Source: Microbacterium esteraromaticum (lineage in GTDB: Bacteria > Actinomycetota > Actinomycetes > Actinomycetales > Microbacteriaceae). Taken from it: 64,000 bases of DNA. The notes under the pieces were generated by a model that was not told the origin of the DNA, did no database searches, and saw nothing but the letters and a program-made list of their open reading frames with translations. Both the position numbers and the translations under genes were made by a program. Location: the NCBI RefSeq assembly GCF_028747645.1, contig NZ_CP118100.1, positions 1,054,001 through 1,118,000 of the forward strand. Reading direction: 5' to 3'. Every line of letters starts with the position of its first letter. Position 1 is the first letter of the stretch. Below are positions 50,859 through 59,685 of the stretch, in pieces.

Positions 50859-51398
50859 ATGACTCAGCCGGTGATGCTCGGAGGGCGTCCGATGATGCCC
50901 CCGCCTGGCGCGCCCGCCGAGGAACTGATCGTCGCGCGCTTCCGTGGCCATGCCCGGCGGCTGTTCTGGTCGGCACTCGTGCTGATCGCCGTGTTCGGCG
51001 CGACAGCCTACTTGTATGGCAACCTGCCCTCTCCGTATGAGAACTGGATGCTGCTCGCCGCGGCAGGCCTGCTGGTGCTGCTTCTCGTCGTCGCGCCGTA
51101 TTTGCGCTGGCTGTCACGTACGTACACGATCACCACCCGGCGAGTGATCGTCCGCGACGGGCTCGGCGCGCGCAGCCGTCAGGAGCTCTCGCACACGCGC
51201 GGCTATTCGATCGCCGTGCGCCGCGGACTTCTGCAGCGTCTGTGGGGCGCCGGCACGGTCGTCCTCAGCAACGGCGTCGACGCACCGTTGCGCCTGGTGA
51301 ACGTCCCCAGCGTCAATCTCGTGCATGAGGCACTGGCTGATCAGGTCGAGGTCAACCAGATCCTCGCCCACCGCGACGCGGAGCCCGGAACGTTCTGA
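50859..51398 (+). CDS. bacterial PH-domain membrane protein
   Basis: A 179-aa protein with two transmembrane helices (about 35-80) and a C-terminal bPH2 domain (YTITTRRVIVRDGLGARSRQ, then LLQRLWGAGTVVLSNG). These proteins are membrane-associated and of unknown function. The birA, PH, purK, purE, LCP order appears common in Microbacteriaceae, as far as I recall. Confidence 0.83.
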   Translation: MTQPVMLGGRPMMPPPGAPAEELIVARFRGHARRLFWSALVLIAVFGATAYLYGNLPSPYENWMLLAAAGLLVLLLVVAPYLRWLSRTYTITTRRVIVRDGLGARSRQELSHTRGYSIAVRRGLLQRLWGAGTVVLSNGVDAPLRLVNVPSVNLVHEALADQVEVNQILAHRDAEPGTF

Positions 51399-51449
51399 CC
51401 ATCCGCGCCCTCGGAGTACGCGAGAATGGGAACGACGAAAGGGGCGCGG

Positions 51450-52574
51450 ATGTCGGTGCGCGTAGGTGTGATCGGTGGTGGACAGCTCGCCAGGATGATG
51501 ATTGCTCCGGCGGTCGAACTCGGACTCGACGTGCGTGTGCTCGCCGAGGACGAGGGGATGTCGGCCGCGCTGGCAGCGACGGCCGTCGGTGACTATCGCG
51601 ACCTGGACGCGGTGCGCGCCTTCGCGCGTGACGTCGACGTCATCACCTTCGACCACGAGCACGTGCCCCAGCAGGTGCTGCGCGCCCTCGTCGCCGACGG
51701 TGTGCAGGTGCACCCGGGGCCCGATGCGTTGCAGTACGCGCAGGACAAGCTCGTGATGCGTGCCCGCCTCGCCGAGCTCGGTGTGCCGCAGCCGGACTGG
51801 GCCGCGGTGCACGATGCTCGCGAACTGCAGGCGTTCATCAACGATCACGGCGGCCGAGCCGTCGTGAAGACTCCGCGGGGCGGGTACGACGGCAAAGGTG
51901 TACGCGTCGTACGCGCGGGCCTCGAGGCCGCCGATTGGTTCGAGCAGGTGCCGGAGGGGGAGGCGCTGCTGGCCGAGGAGATGGTGTCGTTCACCCGTGA
52001 ACTCGCGCAGCAGATCGCGCGGCGCCCGAGCGGCGACGTGGTCGCGTACCCCGTCGTCGAGACGGTGCAGCGCGGCGGCGTGTGCGCAGAGGTCATCGCC
52101 CCCGCGCCGAACGCTACGGAGCGTCTGGCCGAGGTCGCCGAGCAGATCGGACGGCAGATCGCCGAGGGAATCGGCGTCACAGGCATGCTGGCTGTCGAAC
52201 TGTTCGAGACCGACGATGAGCGCATTCTGGTCAACGAACTGGCCATGCGTCCCCACAACAGCGGACACTGGAGCCAGGACGGTGCCGTGACGGGCCAGTT
52301 CGAGCAGCACCTGCGGGCCGTCGCCGATCTGCCGCTGGGCAGCACCGCACCTCGAGCACCCTGGACCGTGATGGTGAACATCCTCGGCGGACCCGCCGAG
52401 GGCACGCTCACCTCGTGCTTCGCACCGGCGATGGAGCAGCACCCCGAGGCCAAGATCCACACCTACGGCAAGGCGCCGCGTCCGGGACGAAAAGTCGGCC
52501 ACATCAACGTCGCCGGCGCTGATCTCGATGACGTCGTCTACACCGCCCGCGCCGCCGCAGTGCATTTCGAGTGA
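51450..52574 (+). CDS. purK: N5-carboxyaminoimidazole ribonucleotide synthase
   Basis: A 374-aa ATP-grasp enzyme: AIR + ATP + bicarbonate gives N5-CAIR in purine synthesis. VIGGGQLARMM at the N-terminus, VVKTPRGGYDGKGV (ATP-grasp loop) and LVNELAMRPHNSGHWS (metal and substrate site) are diagnostic. The ATG at 51450 has GAAAGGGG 5 nt upstream and is preferred over 51426. purE follows after 68 nt. Confidence 0.95.
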   Translation: MSVRVGVIGGGQLARMMIAPAVELGLDVRVLAEDEGMSAALAATAVGDYRDLDAVRAFARDVDVITFDHEHVPQQVLRALVADGVQVHPGPDALQYAQDKLVMRARLAELGVPQPDWAAVHDARELQAFINDHGGRAVVKTPRGGYDGKGVRVVRAGLEAADWFEQVPEGEALLAEEMVSFTRELAQQIARRPSGDVVAYPVVETVQRGGVCAEVIAPAPNATERLAEVAEQIGRQIAEGIGVTGMLAVELFETDDERILVNELAMRPHNSGHWSQDGAVTGQFEQHLRAVADLPLGSTAPRAPWTVMVNILGGPAEGTLTSCFAPAMEQHPEAKIHTYGKAPRPGRKVGHINVAGADLDDVVYTARAAAVHFE

Positions 52575-52592
52575 GTGATCCGCGTCGCTGCG

Positions 52593-52631
52593 AGTGCGCG
52601 CCGTTGCGCCGTTCTCCCAGCGGCGCGCACT
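52593..52631. terminator. hairpin abutting the purE promoter
   Basis: A perfect 11-bp stem AGTGCGCGCCG / CGGCGCGCACT (52593-52603 / 52621-52631) with a 17-nt loop. Its last base is the first base of the purE -10 box. No U tract follows. Confidence 0.55.
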
Positions 52632-52636
52632 AGCCT
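52631..52636 (+). promoter_or_regulatory. -10 element of purE
   Basis: TAGCCT ends 6 nt (GTACGA) before the GTG at 52643. Confidence 0.5.
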
Positions 52637-52642
52637 GTACGA

Positions 52643-53158
52643 GTGACTGAGCCGCTGCATTCCTCGAGCTCGCCGCTGGTCGGCGTCGTGATGGGTTCCG
52701 ATTCCGACTGGCGGGTGATGAGTGACGCGTCCCAGGCGCTCACCGACTTCGGCATCCCGCACGAGGTCGAGGTCGTCTCGGCCCACCGCACACCCGACAA
52801 GCTGATGAGCTATGGCCGGGAAGCGCGCAGCCGTGGCATCCGCGTCATCATCGCCGGCGCCGGAGGAGCCGCTCATCTGCCGGGCATGATCGCCTCGGTG
52901 ACCGCGCTGCCCGTCGTGGGTGTGCCCGTGCCGCTGGCGTACTTGGACGGCATGGACTCGCTGCTGTCGATCGTGCAGATGCCGGCCGGAATCCCCGTCG
53001 CGACCGTGTCGATCGGCGGGGCGCGAAACGCAGGGCTCCTCGCCGCACGGATCCTGGGCACGTCCGATCCGGAACTCGCCGACCGCGTAGAGGCGTACGC
53101 ACGTGAACTCGAAGGCCAGGTGGAGCAGAAGAACCAGCGGTTGAAGGACTCGCTGTGA
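52643..53158 (+). CDS. purE: N5-carboxyaminoimidazole ribonucleotide mutase
   Basis: A 171-aa class I PurE that converts N5-CAIR to CAIR, the step after Pur[25 protein letters not shown] (catalytic His) and [14 protein letters not shown] are complete. The start is the GTG at 52643. The stop overlaps the LCP gene start by 4 nt (GTGA). Confidence 0.96.
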   Translation: MTEPLHSSSSPLVGVVMGSDSDWRVMSDASQALTDFGIPHEVEVVSAHRTPDKLMSYGREARSRGIRVIIAGAGGAAHLPGMIASVTALPVVGVPVPLAYLDGMDSLLSIVQMPAGIPVATVSIGGARNAGLLAARILGTSDPELADRVEAYARELEGQVEQKNQRLKDSL

Positions 53159-54606
53159 CATTGGCAGCACCGCGTGCCTCCGATCAGGGCGCACGCCCGC
53201 TGATCGAGACGCGGCCGCTGCTCAACCCCGATGCCTCTGATGCCGACCTGATGGGTCGGCGTGCCTGGTGGCTGGTCGTCCTGAACGTACTTATCCCGGG
53301 CTCGGCGCAGGTGCTCGCCGGCAACCGCAGGCTCGGCCGCTTCGGACTCGGTGCGACCCTGTTCGGCTGGTTCCTGCTGCTGGTCGCCGCGGGCCTTGGT
53401 CTGTTCGCCCGGCCCGCGCTGGTCTGGCTCTTCGCCGGACCGCTCGCGTGGTTCATGCTGACGCTCGTGCAGGTGTTGCTGCTGGCTTATGTGGTGCTGT
53501 GGGTCGTGCTGACGATCGACACCCTGCGGCAGGTGCGCCTGGTCAAGGTGCCACCGATCTCGCGGTGGGCGATTCCGCTGGCATCCGTTCTCGTACTGGC
53601 CCTGGTGGCGTCGGCGACGGTGTATGCCTCGTCGGCGGTGGCGTCGGGGCGCGGGGCTCTGACGACGCTGTTCGGCAGCGGCGGGCCCAGCCTGCCGCCC
53701 AGCGACGGCTACTACAACATCCTGCTACTCGGCGCCGACAGCGGCGACGGGCGCGACTCGATGCGCTTCGACAGTATCTCGGTCGTCTCGGTCAACGCCG
53801 ACACCGGTGCCGTCACGATGACGGGCATCCCACGCGAGCTCGCCGGTGCGCCGTTCAGCGAGGGCAGCCCCATGCGTGAGCTGTACCCGGATGGTTTCGA
53901 AGGGCATTCGGACCAGGCCTGCGGCTGGGAGCCGTGGATGAACCACATCCGCAATGCCGCCGAGGTCTGTCGGGACGATAAGGGAACGGGGCTGTATCCC
54001 GATGCGGCGACGCACGGGTCCGCTCCCGGTATCGAGGCGACGAAGGACGCTGCCGAGGGTGTGCTCGGCATCGAGATTCCGTACTACGTCTTCGTCGACA
54101 TGGATGGTTTCGCAGCGCTCATCGATGCGCTGGGTGGGGTTGACATCACTGTCATCGAGCGGCTGCCCAAGGGGGGCGGGCCGGCTTACCCGAACCAGCC
54201 CGCCGCGGACTGGGCGATCGGGTGGATCGAGGCAGGCGATCAGCACATGGACGGTGACACGGCGCAGTGGTACGCCCGTTCGCGGTACACCACCAGCGAC
54301 TACGACCGCATGAGGCGTCAGCGCGAGCTGCAGGTCGCCATCCTGCAACAGTTCACCCCGCAGACGGTGGTGACACGGTTCAACGAGATCGCGGCCGCGG
54401 GCACGCAGCTGATGGAGACCGACCTTCCGCAGGACAAGCTGCCCGAGTTCTTCGACCTGATGATGAAGGCGAAGGAGCAGCCCGTCACCGAGATCGAGCT
54501 CGTGCCCGACAACGGCATCGTCGAGGGCGACCCCGACTTCGATTTGATTCGTCAGATGGTGCGCGATGCCCTTCATCCGCCAGAAACGGACGCGCCTGCC
54601 GAGTGA
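53155..54606 (+). CDS. LytR-CpsA-Psr (LCP) family glycopolymer transferase
   Basis: A 483-aa membrane enzyme that attaches glycopolymers such as teichoic acids to peptidoglycan. The N-terminal ~170 residues hold four hydrophobic segments, more than the usual single LCP helix. The extracellular LCP domain follows: [20 protein letters not shown] (acidic and Arg residues of the active site), TGIPRELAG and [20 protein letters not shown] (Arg cluster). It is coupled to purE by a GTGA overlap, but its role fits the surrounding glycopolymer genes. Confidence 0.9.
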   Translation: MTLAAPRASDQGARPLIETRPLLNPDASDADLMGRRAWWLVVLNVLIPGSAQVLAGNRRLGRFGLGATLFGWFLLLVAAGLGLFARPALVWLFAGPLAWFMLTLVQVLLLAYVVLWVVLTIDTLRQVRLVKVPPISRWAIPLASVLVLALVASATVYASSAVASGRGALTTLFGSGGPSLPPSDGYYNILLLGADSGDGRDSMRFDSISVVSVNADTGAVTMTGIPRELAGAPFSEGSPMRELYPDGFEGHSDQACGWEPWMNHIRNAAEVCRDDKGTGLYPDAATHGSAPGIEATKDAAEGVLGIEIPYYVFVDMDGFAALIDALGGVDITVIERLPKGGGPAYPNQPAADWAIGWIEAGDQHMDGDTAQWYARSRYTTSDYDRMRRQRELQVAILQQFTPQTVVTRFNEIAAAGTQLMETDLPQDKLPEFFDLMMKAKEQPVTEIELVPDNGIVEGDPDFDLIRQMVRDALHPPETDAPAE

Positions 54607-54654
54607 CCTCACGCGCCCGCGGCGGTGCGTCGGAGGCTCTCAGGAAGGCGTCGA

Positions 54655-54660
54655 TAGCAT
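54655..54660 (+). promoter_or_regulatory. -10 element of the GT4-like gene
   Basis: TAGCAT ends 6 nt (GACGAC) before the ATG at 54667. Confidence 0.5.
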
Positions 54661-54666
54661 GACGAC

Positions 54667-55740
54667 ATGAGTGTGCAGTTGCGGGTTGTTCTCGATCAGA
54701 CGGTGCAGGTCGTCGACGCCGATCAGGCGCGTGCGGCGCTGGCACTGACCGTCGGATTGGTGCAGACAGCGCCGCGCGGTTGCGCCGTATCGGCGATCGT
54801 GCCGAGCGGCACCGACCTGCAGATGCCCGGCGTGCAGGACGTGCGGATGCTGGCGCTCGGGCGCCGTGAACTGGCCGGCGCGTGGCAACTGGGAATCACC
54901 CCCGGCGTCGGAGGTGGGCTCATCCATTCCCCGAGTCTGATGGCGCCGCTGGTGCGTCACGACCGGCTGCACGACAACGACCAGACCACCGTCACGCTGT
55001 GGGACCTGGATGCGTGGGAGGCGCCGCACGTGCTGTCGAAGTCTGTGGTCGGCTGGCACAAGGCGATGCTCAAACGGGCGGTGAAGCACGCGGACGCCGT
55101 CGTTGTGCCCTCGCACACGATGGCCGAGCGCGTCGCGGGCCTGGGGCGGTTGTCGGACCGCATCCGGGTCATCGCCGGCGCTGCTCCGCAGGGTTTCGCG
55201 GAGCCGGCCGATGCGGCGCAGCGCCGCGACGATCTGCAACTGCCCGAACGCTACGTGGTCGTGACGGGTGATGTCGAATCGATGACTGGCGGACTATCCG
55301 CAGCCGCGCGAGCCGATATCGACGTCGTGGTGCTCGATGCTGCCGACGGGACCGAGCCGCAGATCGCGGATGCGGCTGCAGCTGCCGGGTTGGCCGAACG
55401 GCGCGCGCACATCCGCGGACGCCTCGACGACGCCGACCGGGCATCTGTTCTCGCCGGAGCGGCCGCTGTGGTCGCCACCTCCACCTCGACGGCGTGGCCG
55501 TGGCGTGCGGTCGAGGCGATGGCACTGGGCGTGCCCGTTGTCGCCGTCGACTCGGGGACTCACCTCGACGTCATCGCCGACGGCGGACTGGTGGTGCCGG
55601 CGGATGAGATCACGGATGCCCTCGAAGATGCGCTCGGCGCGGGGGAGAAGCGGCAGCGGGTACTCGCCGCCGACCGTGCACGTGCGTTCTCGTGGGCGAG
55701 CTCCGCTGAGCGGGTGTGGGGGCTGCACGCCGACCTCTGA
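54667..55740 (+). CDS. family 1/4 glycosyltransferase (GT-B)
   Basis: A 357-aa cytosolic, peripheral glycosyltransferase. The N-terminal acceptor domain includes HSPSLMAPLVRHDR and TVTLWDLDAWEAP. The donor domain has AWPWRAVEAMALGVPVVAVDSG, the expected GT4 E(x7)E-like region with the first Glu at VEAMALG. Conserved residues elsewhere are sparse, so sugar specificity is open. It resembles the mannosyltransferases of actinobacterial wall polymers. Confidence 0.78.
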   Translation: MSVQLRVVLDQTVQVVDADQARAALALTVGLVQTAPRGCAVSAIVPSGTDLQMPGVQDVRMLALGRRELAGAWQLGITPGVGGGLIHSPSLMAPLVRHDRLHDNDQTTVTLWDLDAWEAPHVLSKSVVGWHKAMLKRAVKHADAVVVPSHTMAERVAGLGRLSDRIRVIAGAAPQGFAEPADAAQRRDDLQLPERYVVVTGDVESMTGGLSAAARADIDVVVLDAADGTEPQIADAAAAAGLAERRAHIRGRLDDADRASVLAGAAAVVATSTSTAWPWRAVEAMALGVPVVAVDSGTHLDVIADGGLVVPADEITDALEDALGAGEKRQRVLAADRARAFSWASSAERVWGLHADL

Positions 55741-55794
55741 GCCAGTCTGCGAAGCGCCTGACAGGGCGGGGGACACGCCGCGGAAATCGCCCGA

Positions 55795-55800
55795 TATTCT
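55795..55800 (+). promoter_or_regulatory. possible -10 element of the surface-protein gene
   Basis: TATTCT lies 42 nt before the ATG at 55843, giving a leader of about 36 nt. No ribosome-binding site is visible before that ATG (CACTAATAAC). Confidence 0.35.
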
Positions 55801-55842
55801 GCATCAGTGGCATGATCGTGCAACTTCAGTCACACTAATAAC

Positions 55843-57915
55843 ATGGCTTCACCTGGCATCCGCAGCGCGCGCGCGACTCTATCAGTGCGCTGGGCGGTGA
55901 CGCTGCTGACGATTCTCGGTCTTGTCATCGGCACCGCGGCGCCCGTTTCGGCAGCATCCGTGCCGGTGGCTGCGCCGGCCCCGGCGGCGGCCGGTCTGGC
56001 AGCTGGACCGGTGAAGACGTCTCTTGTGGGCTGGAACGCCGGGAACATCATCAGCGATGCGGTCTTCACCAACGAAGCAACCATGACCGAATCGCAGATC
56101 CAGTCGTTCTTCAACTCGAAGGTGTCGACCTGCCGTGGCGGCAGCGATCAGTACGGGCCGATCATCTGCTTGAAGGACTTCCGCATCGATTCCGTTTCGA
56201 TGCCGGCCGACAAGTACTGCAAGGGCTATACGGGGGCGAGGAACGAGAGCGCGGCCCGCATCATCTACCGGGTGTCGCAGGCATGTGACATCAACCCCCA
56301 GGTGCTCATCGTCATGCTGCAGAAAGAGCAGGGGCTGGTCACCCACACGTGGCCCAGCAAGTGGCGCTACGACATCGCCCTCGGGCAGGGGTGCCCAGAC
56401 ACCGCACCGTGTGATCCGAAGTTCGTCGGCTTCTTCCACCAGATCTACGGCGCTGCCCGCCAGATGCAGCTCTACATGGAGGGGCGCTACTTCACCTGGT
56501 ATGCGCCGGGTAAGACGTGGAACATCCAGTACAACCCAAACAAGTCGTGCGGTTCCTCGCCCGTTCGAGTCGAGAATAAGGCGACGTCGGCGCTGTACTA
56601 CTACACGCCTTACCAGCCGAACGCCGCAGCGATGAAGGCGGGCTACGGCACCGGTGACTCGTGCTCGGCGTACGGCAACCGCAACTTCTACAATTACTTC
56701 ACTGACTGGTTCGGGCCCGCGAAAGCGGCCGTGCCCGGAGCGCCATCTGGCATCAGAGCTTCCGCGGGGGATCGCCAGGCGACAGTCTCCTGGGCGGCAC
56801 CCGGTGCCACGGGCGGCGCTCCGATCACTGCGTACACGGTCACGGCGCAGCCGGGTGGCAAGACTGTGAGCACGACCGGTGCGACCACGGCAACGATGAC
56901 GGGCCTGGCGAACGGCACTGCGTACAAGTTCACCGTGAGGGCGACGAACATCGCCGGAACCTCGGCGGCGTCGAGCGCATCCGCTGCTGTCACGCCGCAG
57001 TCACCGGCCCTCACTCGTCAGGGTGGTGCGTCGCGCTATGAGACGGCGGTGGCTGTGTCGAAGGCGGCCTTCCCGACTGCGGGTGTCCCTGTGGCGTACG
57101 TGGCGAACGGTCAGGACTTCCCGGATGCTCTGGCGGGTGCGGCAGCGGCGGGTGTGCTGGGTGGTCCGGTGCTGTTGACGAGGCCGGATGCCCTGCCTGC
57201 TGAGGTGGTCGCGGAGTTGAAGCGGTTGGCTCCGCAGCGCGTGGTGATCCTAGGGGAAGCGGGTGTGGTCTCGACGGCTGTCGAGCAGCAGGTGCGCGCG
57301 ATCGCGGCATCGGTGACGCGTCAGGGTGGTGCGTCGCGCTATGAGACGGCGGTGGCTGTGTCGAAGGCGGCGTTCCCGACTGCGGGCGTTCCGGTGGCGT
57401 ATGTCTCCAGCGGACGGGACTTCCCGGATGCTCTGGCGGGTGCGGCAGCGGCGGGTGTGCTGGGTGGTCCGGTGCTGTTGACGAGGCCGGATGCCCTGCC
57501 TGCTGAGGTGGTCGCGGAGTTGAAGCGGTTGGCTCCGCAGCGCGTGGTGATCCTCGGGGAAGCGGGTGTGGTCTCGACGGCTGTCGAGCAGCAGGTGCGC
57601 GCGATCGCGGCATCGGTGACGCGTCAGGGTGGTGCGTCGCGCTATGAGACGGCGGTGGCTGTGTCGAAGGCGGCGTTCCCGACTGCGGGCGTTCCGGTGG
57701 CGTATGTCTCCAGCGGACGGGACTTCCCGGATGCTCTGGCGGGTGCGGCAGCGGCGGGTGTGCTGGGTGGTCCGGTGCTGTTGACGAGGCCGGATGCCCT
57801 GCCTGCTGAGGTGGTCGCGGAGTTGAAGCGGTTGGCTCCGCAGCGCGTGGTGATCCTCGGGGAAGCGGGTGTGGTCTCGACGGCCGTGGAGCGGCAGCTC
57901 AGCGCCCTCATGTAG
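55843..57915 (+). CDS. secreted protein with Fn3 domain and three cell-wall-binding repeats
   Basis: A 690-aa exported protein. A signal peptide (hydrophobic core VTLLTILGLVIGTAAPVSA) is followed by a ~250-residue Cys-containing domain with VLIVMLQKEQGLVTHTWPS, where the Glu sits as in lysozyme-like glycosidases, suggesting a wall hydrolase or binding domain. An Fn3 domain (about 300-385) comes next. Three 101-residue CWBR2-type repeats (RQGGASRYETAVAVSKAAF ... RVVILGEAGVVSTAVE) end the protein and should bind wall polymer non-covalently. The gene lies between glycopolymer synthesis and export genes, which fits. Confidence 0.88.
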   Translation: MASPGIRSARATLSVRWAVTLLTILGLVIGTAAPVSAASVPVAAPAPAAAGLAAGPVKTSLVGWNAGNIISDAVFTNEATMTESQIQSFFNSKVSTCRGGSDQYGPIICLKDFRIDSVSMPADKYCKGYTGARNESAARIIYRVSQACDINPQVLIVMLQKEQGLVTHTWPSKWRYDIALGQGCPDTAPCDPKFVGFFHQIYGAARQMQLYMEGRYFTWYAPGKTWNIQYNPNKSCGSSPVRVENKATSALYYYTPYQPNAAAMKAGYGTGDSCSAYGNRNFYNYFTDWFGPAKAAVPGAPSGIRASAGDRQATVSWAAPGATGGAPITAYTVTAQPGGKTVSTTGATTATMTGLANGTAYKFTVRATNIAGTSAASSASAAVTPQSPALTRQGGASRYETAVAVSKAAFPTAGVPVAYVANGQDFPDALAGAAAAGVLGGPVLLTRPDALPAEVVAELKRLAPQRVVILGEAGVVSTAVEQQVRAIAASVTRQGGASRYETAVAVSKAAFPTAGVPVAYVSSGRDFPDALAGAAAAGVLGGPVLLTRPDALPAEVVAELKRLAPQRVVILGEAGVVSTAVEQQVRAIAASVTRQGGASRYETAVAVSKAAFPTAGVPVAYVSSGRDFPDALAGAAAAGVLGGPVLLTRPDALPAEVVAELKRLAPQRVVILGEAGVVSTAVERQLSALM
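57016..57912 (+). repeat. three 303-bp near-identical coding repeats
   Basis: Units begin at 57016, 57319 and 57622; the third is slightly short. Copies 2 and 3 look identical over most of their length. Copy 1 differs in a short stretch (VANGQ in place of VSSGR) and a few silent positions. Confidence 0.92.
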
Positions 57916-57961
57916 GCGTGAGAGCGCATCGACGTTGCGTGAGCCATCAGGTCGGGTGCAA

Positions 57962-57967
57962 TAGGAT
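57962..57967 (+). promoter_or_regulatory. -10 element of the ABC exporter operon
   Basis: TAGGAT lies 48 nt before the GTG at 58016, so this transcript has a leader of about 40 nt. Confidence 0.4.
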
Positions 57968-58015
57968 GATGAGGCCGCGGCGGTCGCCACCGTCGCCGTT
58001 CGAGTGAGTAGGCCC

Positions 58016-58951
58016 GTGACTGATACCCGAGATCTCTTCATCACCGTGCCGCGCTCCGACTTCGACACTCCCGGCAAGAGCCATGGACTGATCGATGTCG
58101 TGCGCTGGCGCTATCTGCTGCGCCTGCTGGTGCGCACCGGCGTGACGACGCGCTACCGCAACTCCGTTCTCGGCTGGTTGTGGTCCTACGTGCGGCCGGC
58201 CGCCCAGTTCCTGGTGTTCTGGATCGTCCTCGGCATCTTCATGGACCTCGATCGCGTGCCGAACTACGCGGTCTACCTGTTCTCGGGCATCGTCGTGATC
58301 AACCTGTTCTCCGAGGGTTTCAAGAACGCGACGACATCGATCGTCGGGAATGCGGCGCTGGTGCGGAAGGTCTTCCTCCCGCGGCAGCTGTTCGCGGTCT
58401 CCGCGGTGCTGGTCTCGCTCGTCCACTTCCTGCCCCAGGTTGGACTGCTCCTGTTCGTCTGCCTGCTCATGGGCTGGGCGGCGCACATCACAGTGCTTGG
58501 CGCACTCGCCGCTCTGGCGGGTATTGCGATCGTCATGGTCTTCTCCCTGGGGCTCGGTCTGTTGTTCGGTGCGGTGAACGTGCGGTTCCGCGACGCCGAG
58601 AACATCGTCGAGCTGTTCCTGCTGCTAGCCACCTGGGCTTCTCCGGTGCTGTACTCCTGGACGATGGTGCAGGCCGCGATCGTCGACAAGCTGCAGTGGC
58701 CGCACTGGCTGCTCGAGGTATACCTGCTCAACCCGATCACCCAGGGAGTGCAGCTGTTTCACTACGCCTTCTGGCGACCTGCGACGCAGGAGCTGGTGAA
58801 CGCGTCGAAGTACATCGGCGACCCGCTCATGCCGCTGTCTCCGAACTTCGGCATCAACACGCTGTGGACAGCGCTGATCGCCGTGGCCACGCTGCTGCTC
58901 GGCCAGATGGCGTTCCGACGCCTCGAAGGAAAGTTCGCCCAGGACCTATGA
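58016..58951 (+). CDS. ABC-2 polysaccharide/teichoic acid export permease (TagG/Wzm-like)
   Basis: A 311-aa membrane protein with six predicted transmembrane helices. LRLLVRTGVTTRYRNSVLGW near the N-terminus, PVLYSWTMV and LNPITQGVQLF are typical of Wzm/TagG permeases. The GTG at 58016 is chosen; another in-frame GTG at 58004 is possible, and neither has a strong ribosome-binding site. It overlaps the ATPase gene by 4 nt. Confidence 0.9.
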   Translation: MTDTRDLFITVPRSDFDTPGKSHGLIDVVRWRYLLRLLVRTGVTTRYRNSVLGWLWSYVRPAAQFLVFWIVLGIFMDLDRVPNYAVYLFSGIVVINLFSEGFKNATTSIVGNAALVRKVFLPRQLFAVSAVLVSLVHFLPQVGLLLFVCLLMGWAAHITVLGALAALAGIAIVMVFSLGLGLLFGAVNVRFRDAENIVELFLLLATWASPVLYSWTMVQAAIVDKLQWPHWLLEVYLLNPITQGVQLFHYAFWRPATQELVNASKYIGDPLMPLSPNFGINTLWTALIAVATLLLGQMAFRRLEGKFAQDL

Positions 58952-59685
58952 ACCAGACAGCGAAGCGTCCGAGCATCATCGTCGATGACGTGCACAAGAA
59001 GTTCACGCTCAACCATGCGTTCTCGCTCAAGGACACGGTCGTCTCATGGATCCGACGTCGCAAGCTCACGTCGACCTTCGAGGCACTCAAGGGCGTTGAT
59101 CTCGTCATCAACGAGGGTGAGTCGGTGGCCATCCTCGGCATGAACGGCTCAGGCAAGTCGACCCTGCTCAAGCTGATCTCGGGCGTGATGGAGCCCGACG
59201 CCGGCGAAGTGCTCACCCGAGGCCGCGTTGCCGGACTCATCGAGGTCGGTGCAGGCTTCCACCCCGAACTCTCCGGCCGCGAGAACGTGTATCTGAACGC
59301 GGCGATCCTGGGAATGAAGAAGCGGGAGATCGACGAGCTCTACGACGAGATCGTGGCATTCAGCGAGATCGAGGAGTTCATCGACCAAGAGGTCAAGCAC
59401 TACTCCTCCGGCATGTTCCTTCGGCTCGCGTTCGCCGTCGCGATCCACGTACGACTCGACGTCCTTCTGATGGACGAGATCCTCTCCGTGGGCGACGTGC
59501 CCTTCCGTGAGAAGTGCCGCAAGAAGTTCGAGGAGCTCATCGCCGCGGGCAAGACCCTTGTCGTCGTCAGCCACGACATGGAGATGGTCAGGGACCTCTG
59601 CACGCGCGGTGTGGTAATCAGCAAGGGCGAGGTCGTCTACGACGGTGAACTCGAGGGAGCGATCGCACTCGTGGAGGTCGCCTGA
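58948..59685 (+). CDS. ABC-type polysaccharide/teichoic acid export ATPase (TagH/Wzt-like)
   Basis: A 245-aa ATPase. Walker A GMNGSGKSTLLKLISG, signature HYSSGMFLRLAFAVAI, Walker B LLMDEILSVGD and H-loop VVVSHDMEM are intact. The SVGD after Walker B and EVGAGFHPELSGRENVYLN are specific to Wzt/TagH. It ends without a C-terminal carbohydrate-binding domain, so export is probably not coupled to recognition of a chain-terminating modification. Confidence 0.93.
   Translation: MNQTAKRPSIIVDDVHKKFTLNHAFSLKDTVVSWIRRRKLTSTFEALKGVDLVINEGESVAILGMNGSGKSTLLKLISGVMEPDAGEVLTRGRVAGLIEVGAGFHPELSGRENVYLNAAILGMKKREIDELYDEIVAFSEIEEFIDQEVKHYSSGMFLRLAFAVAIHVRLDVLLMDEILSVGDVPFREKCRKKFEELIAAGKTLVVVSHDMEMVRDLCTRGVVISKGEVVYDGELEGAIALVEVA

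Noticed and set aside
57011..57613. A 200-aa Pro/His-rich repetitive minus-strand ORF opposite the surface-protein repeats
   Set aside because: It is the antisense reading of the 303-bp repeats. Its own repeat structure is copied from the real gene, and it has no plausible start signal.
57016..57912. Regular direct repeats as a CRISPR array
   Set aside because: The units are 303 bp, in frame, without spacers, and encode a known wall-binding repeat.
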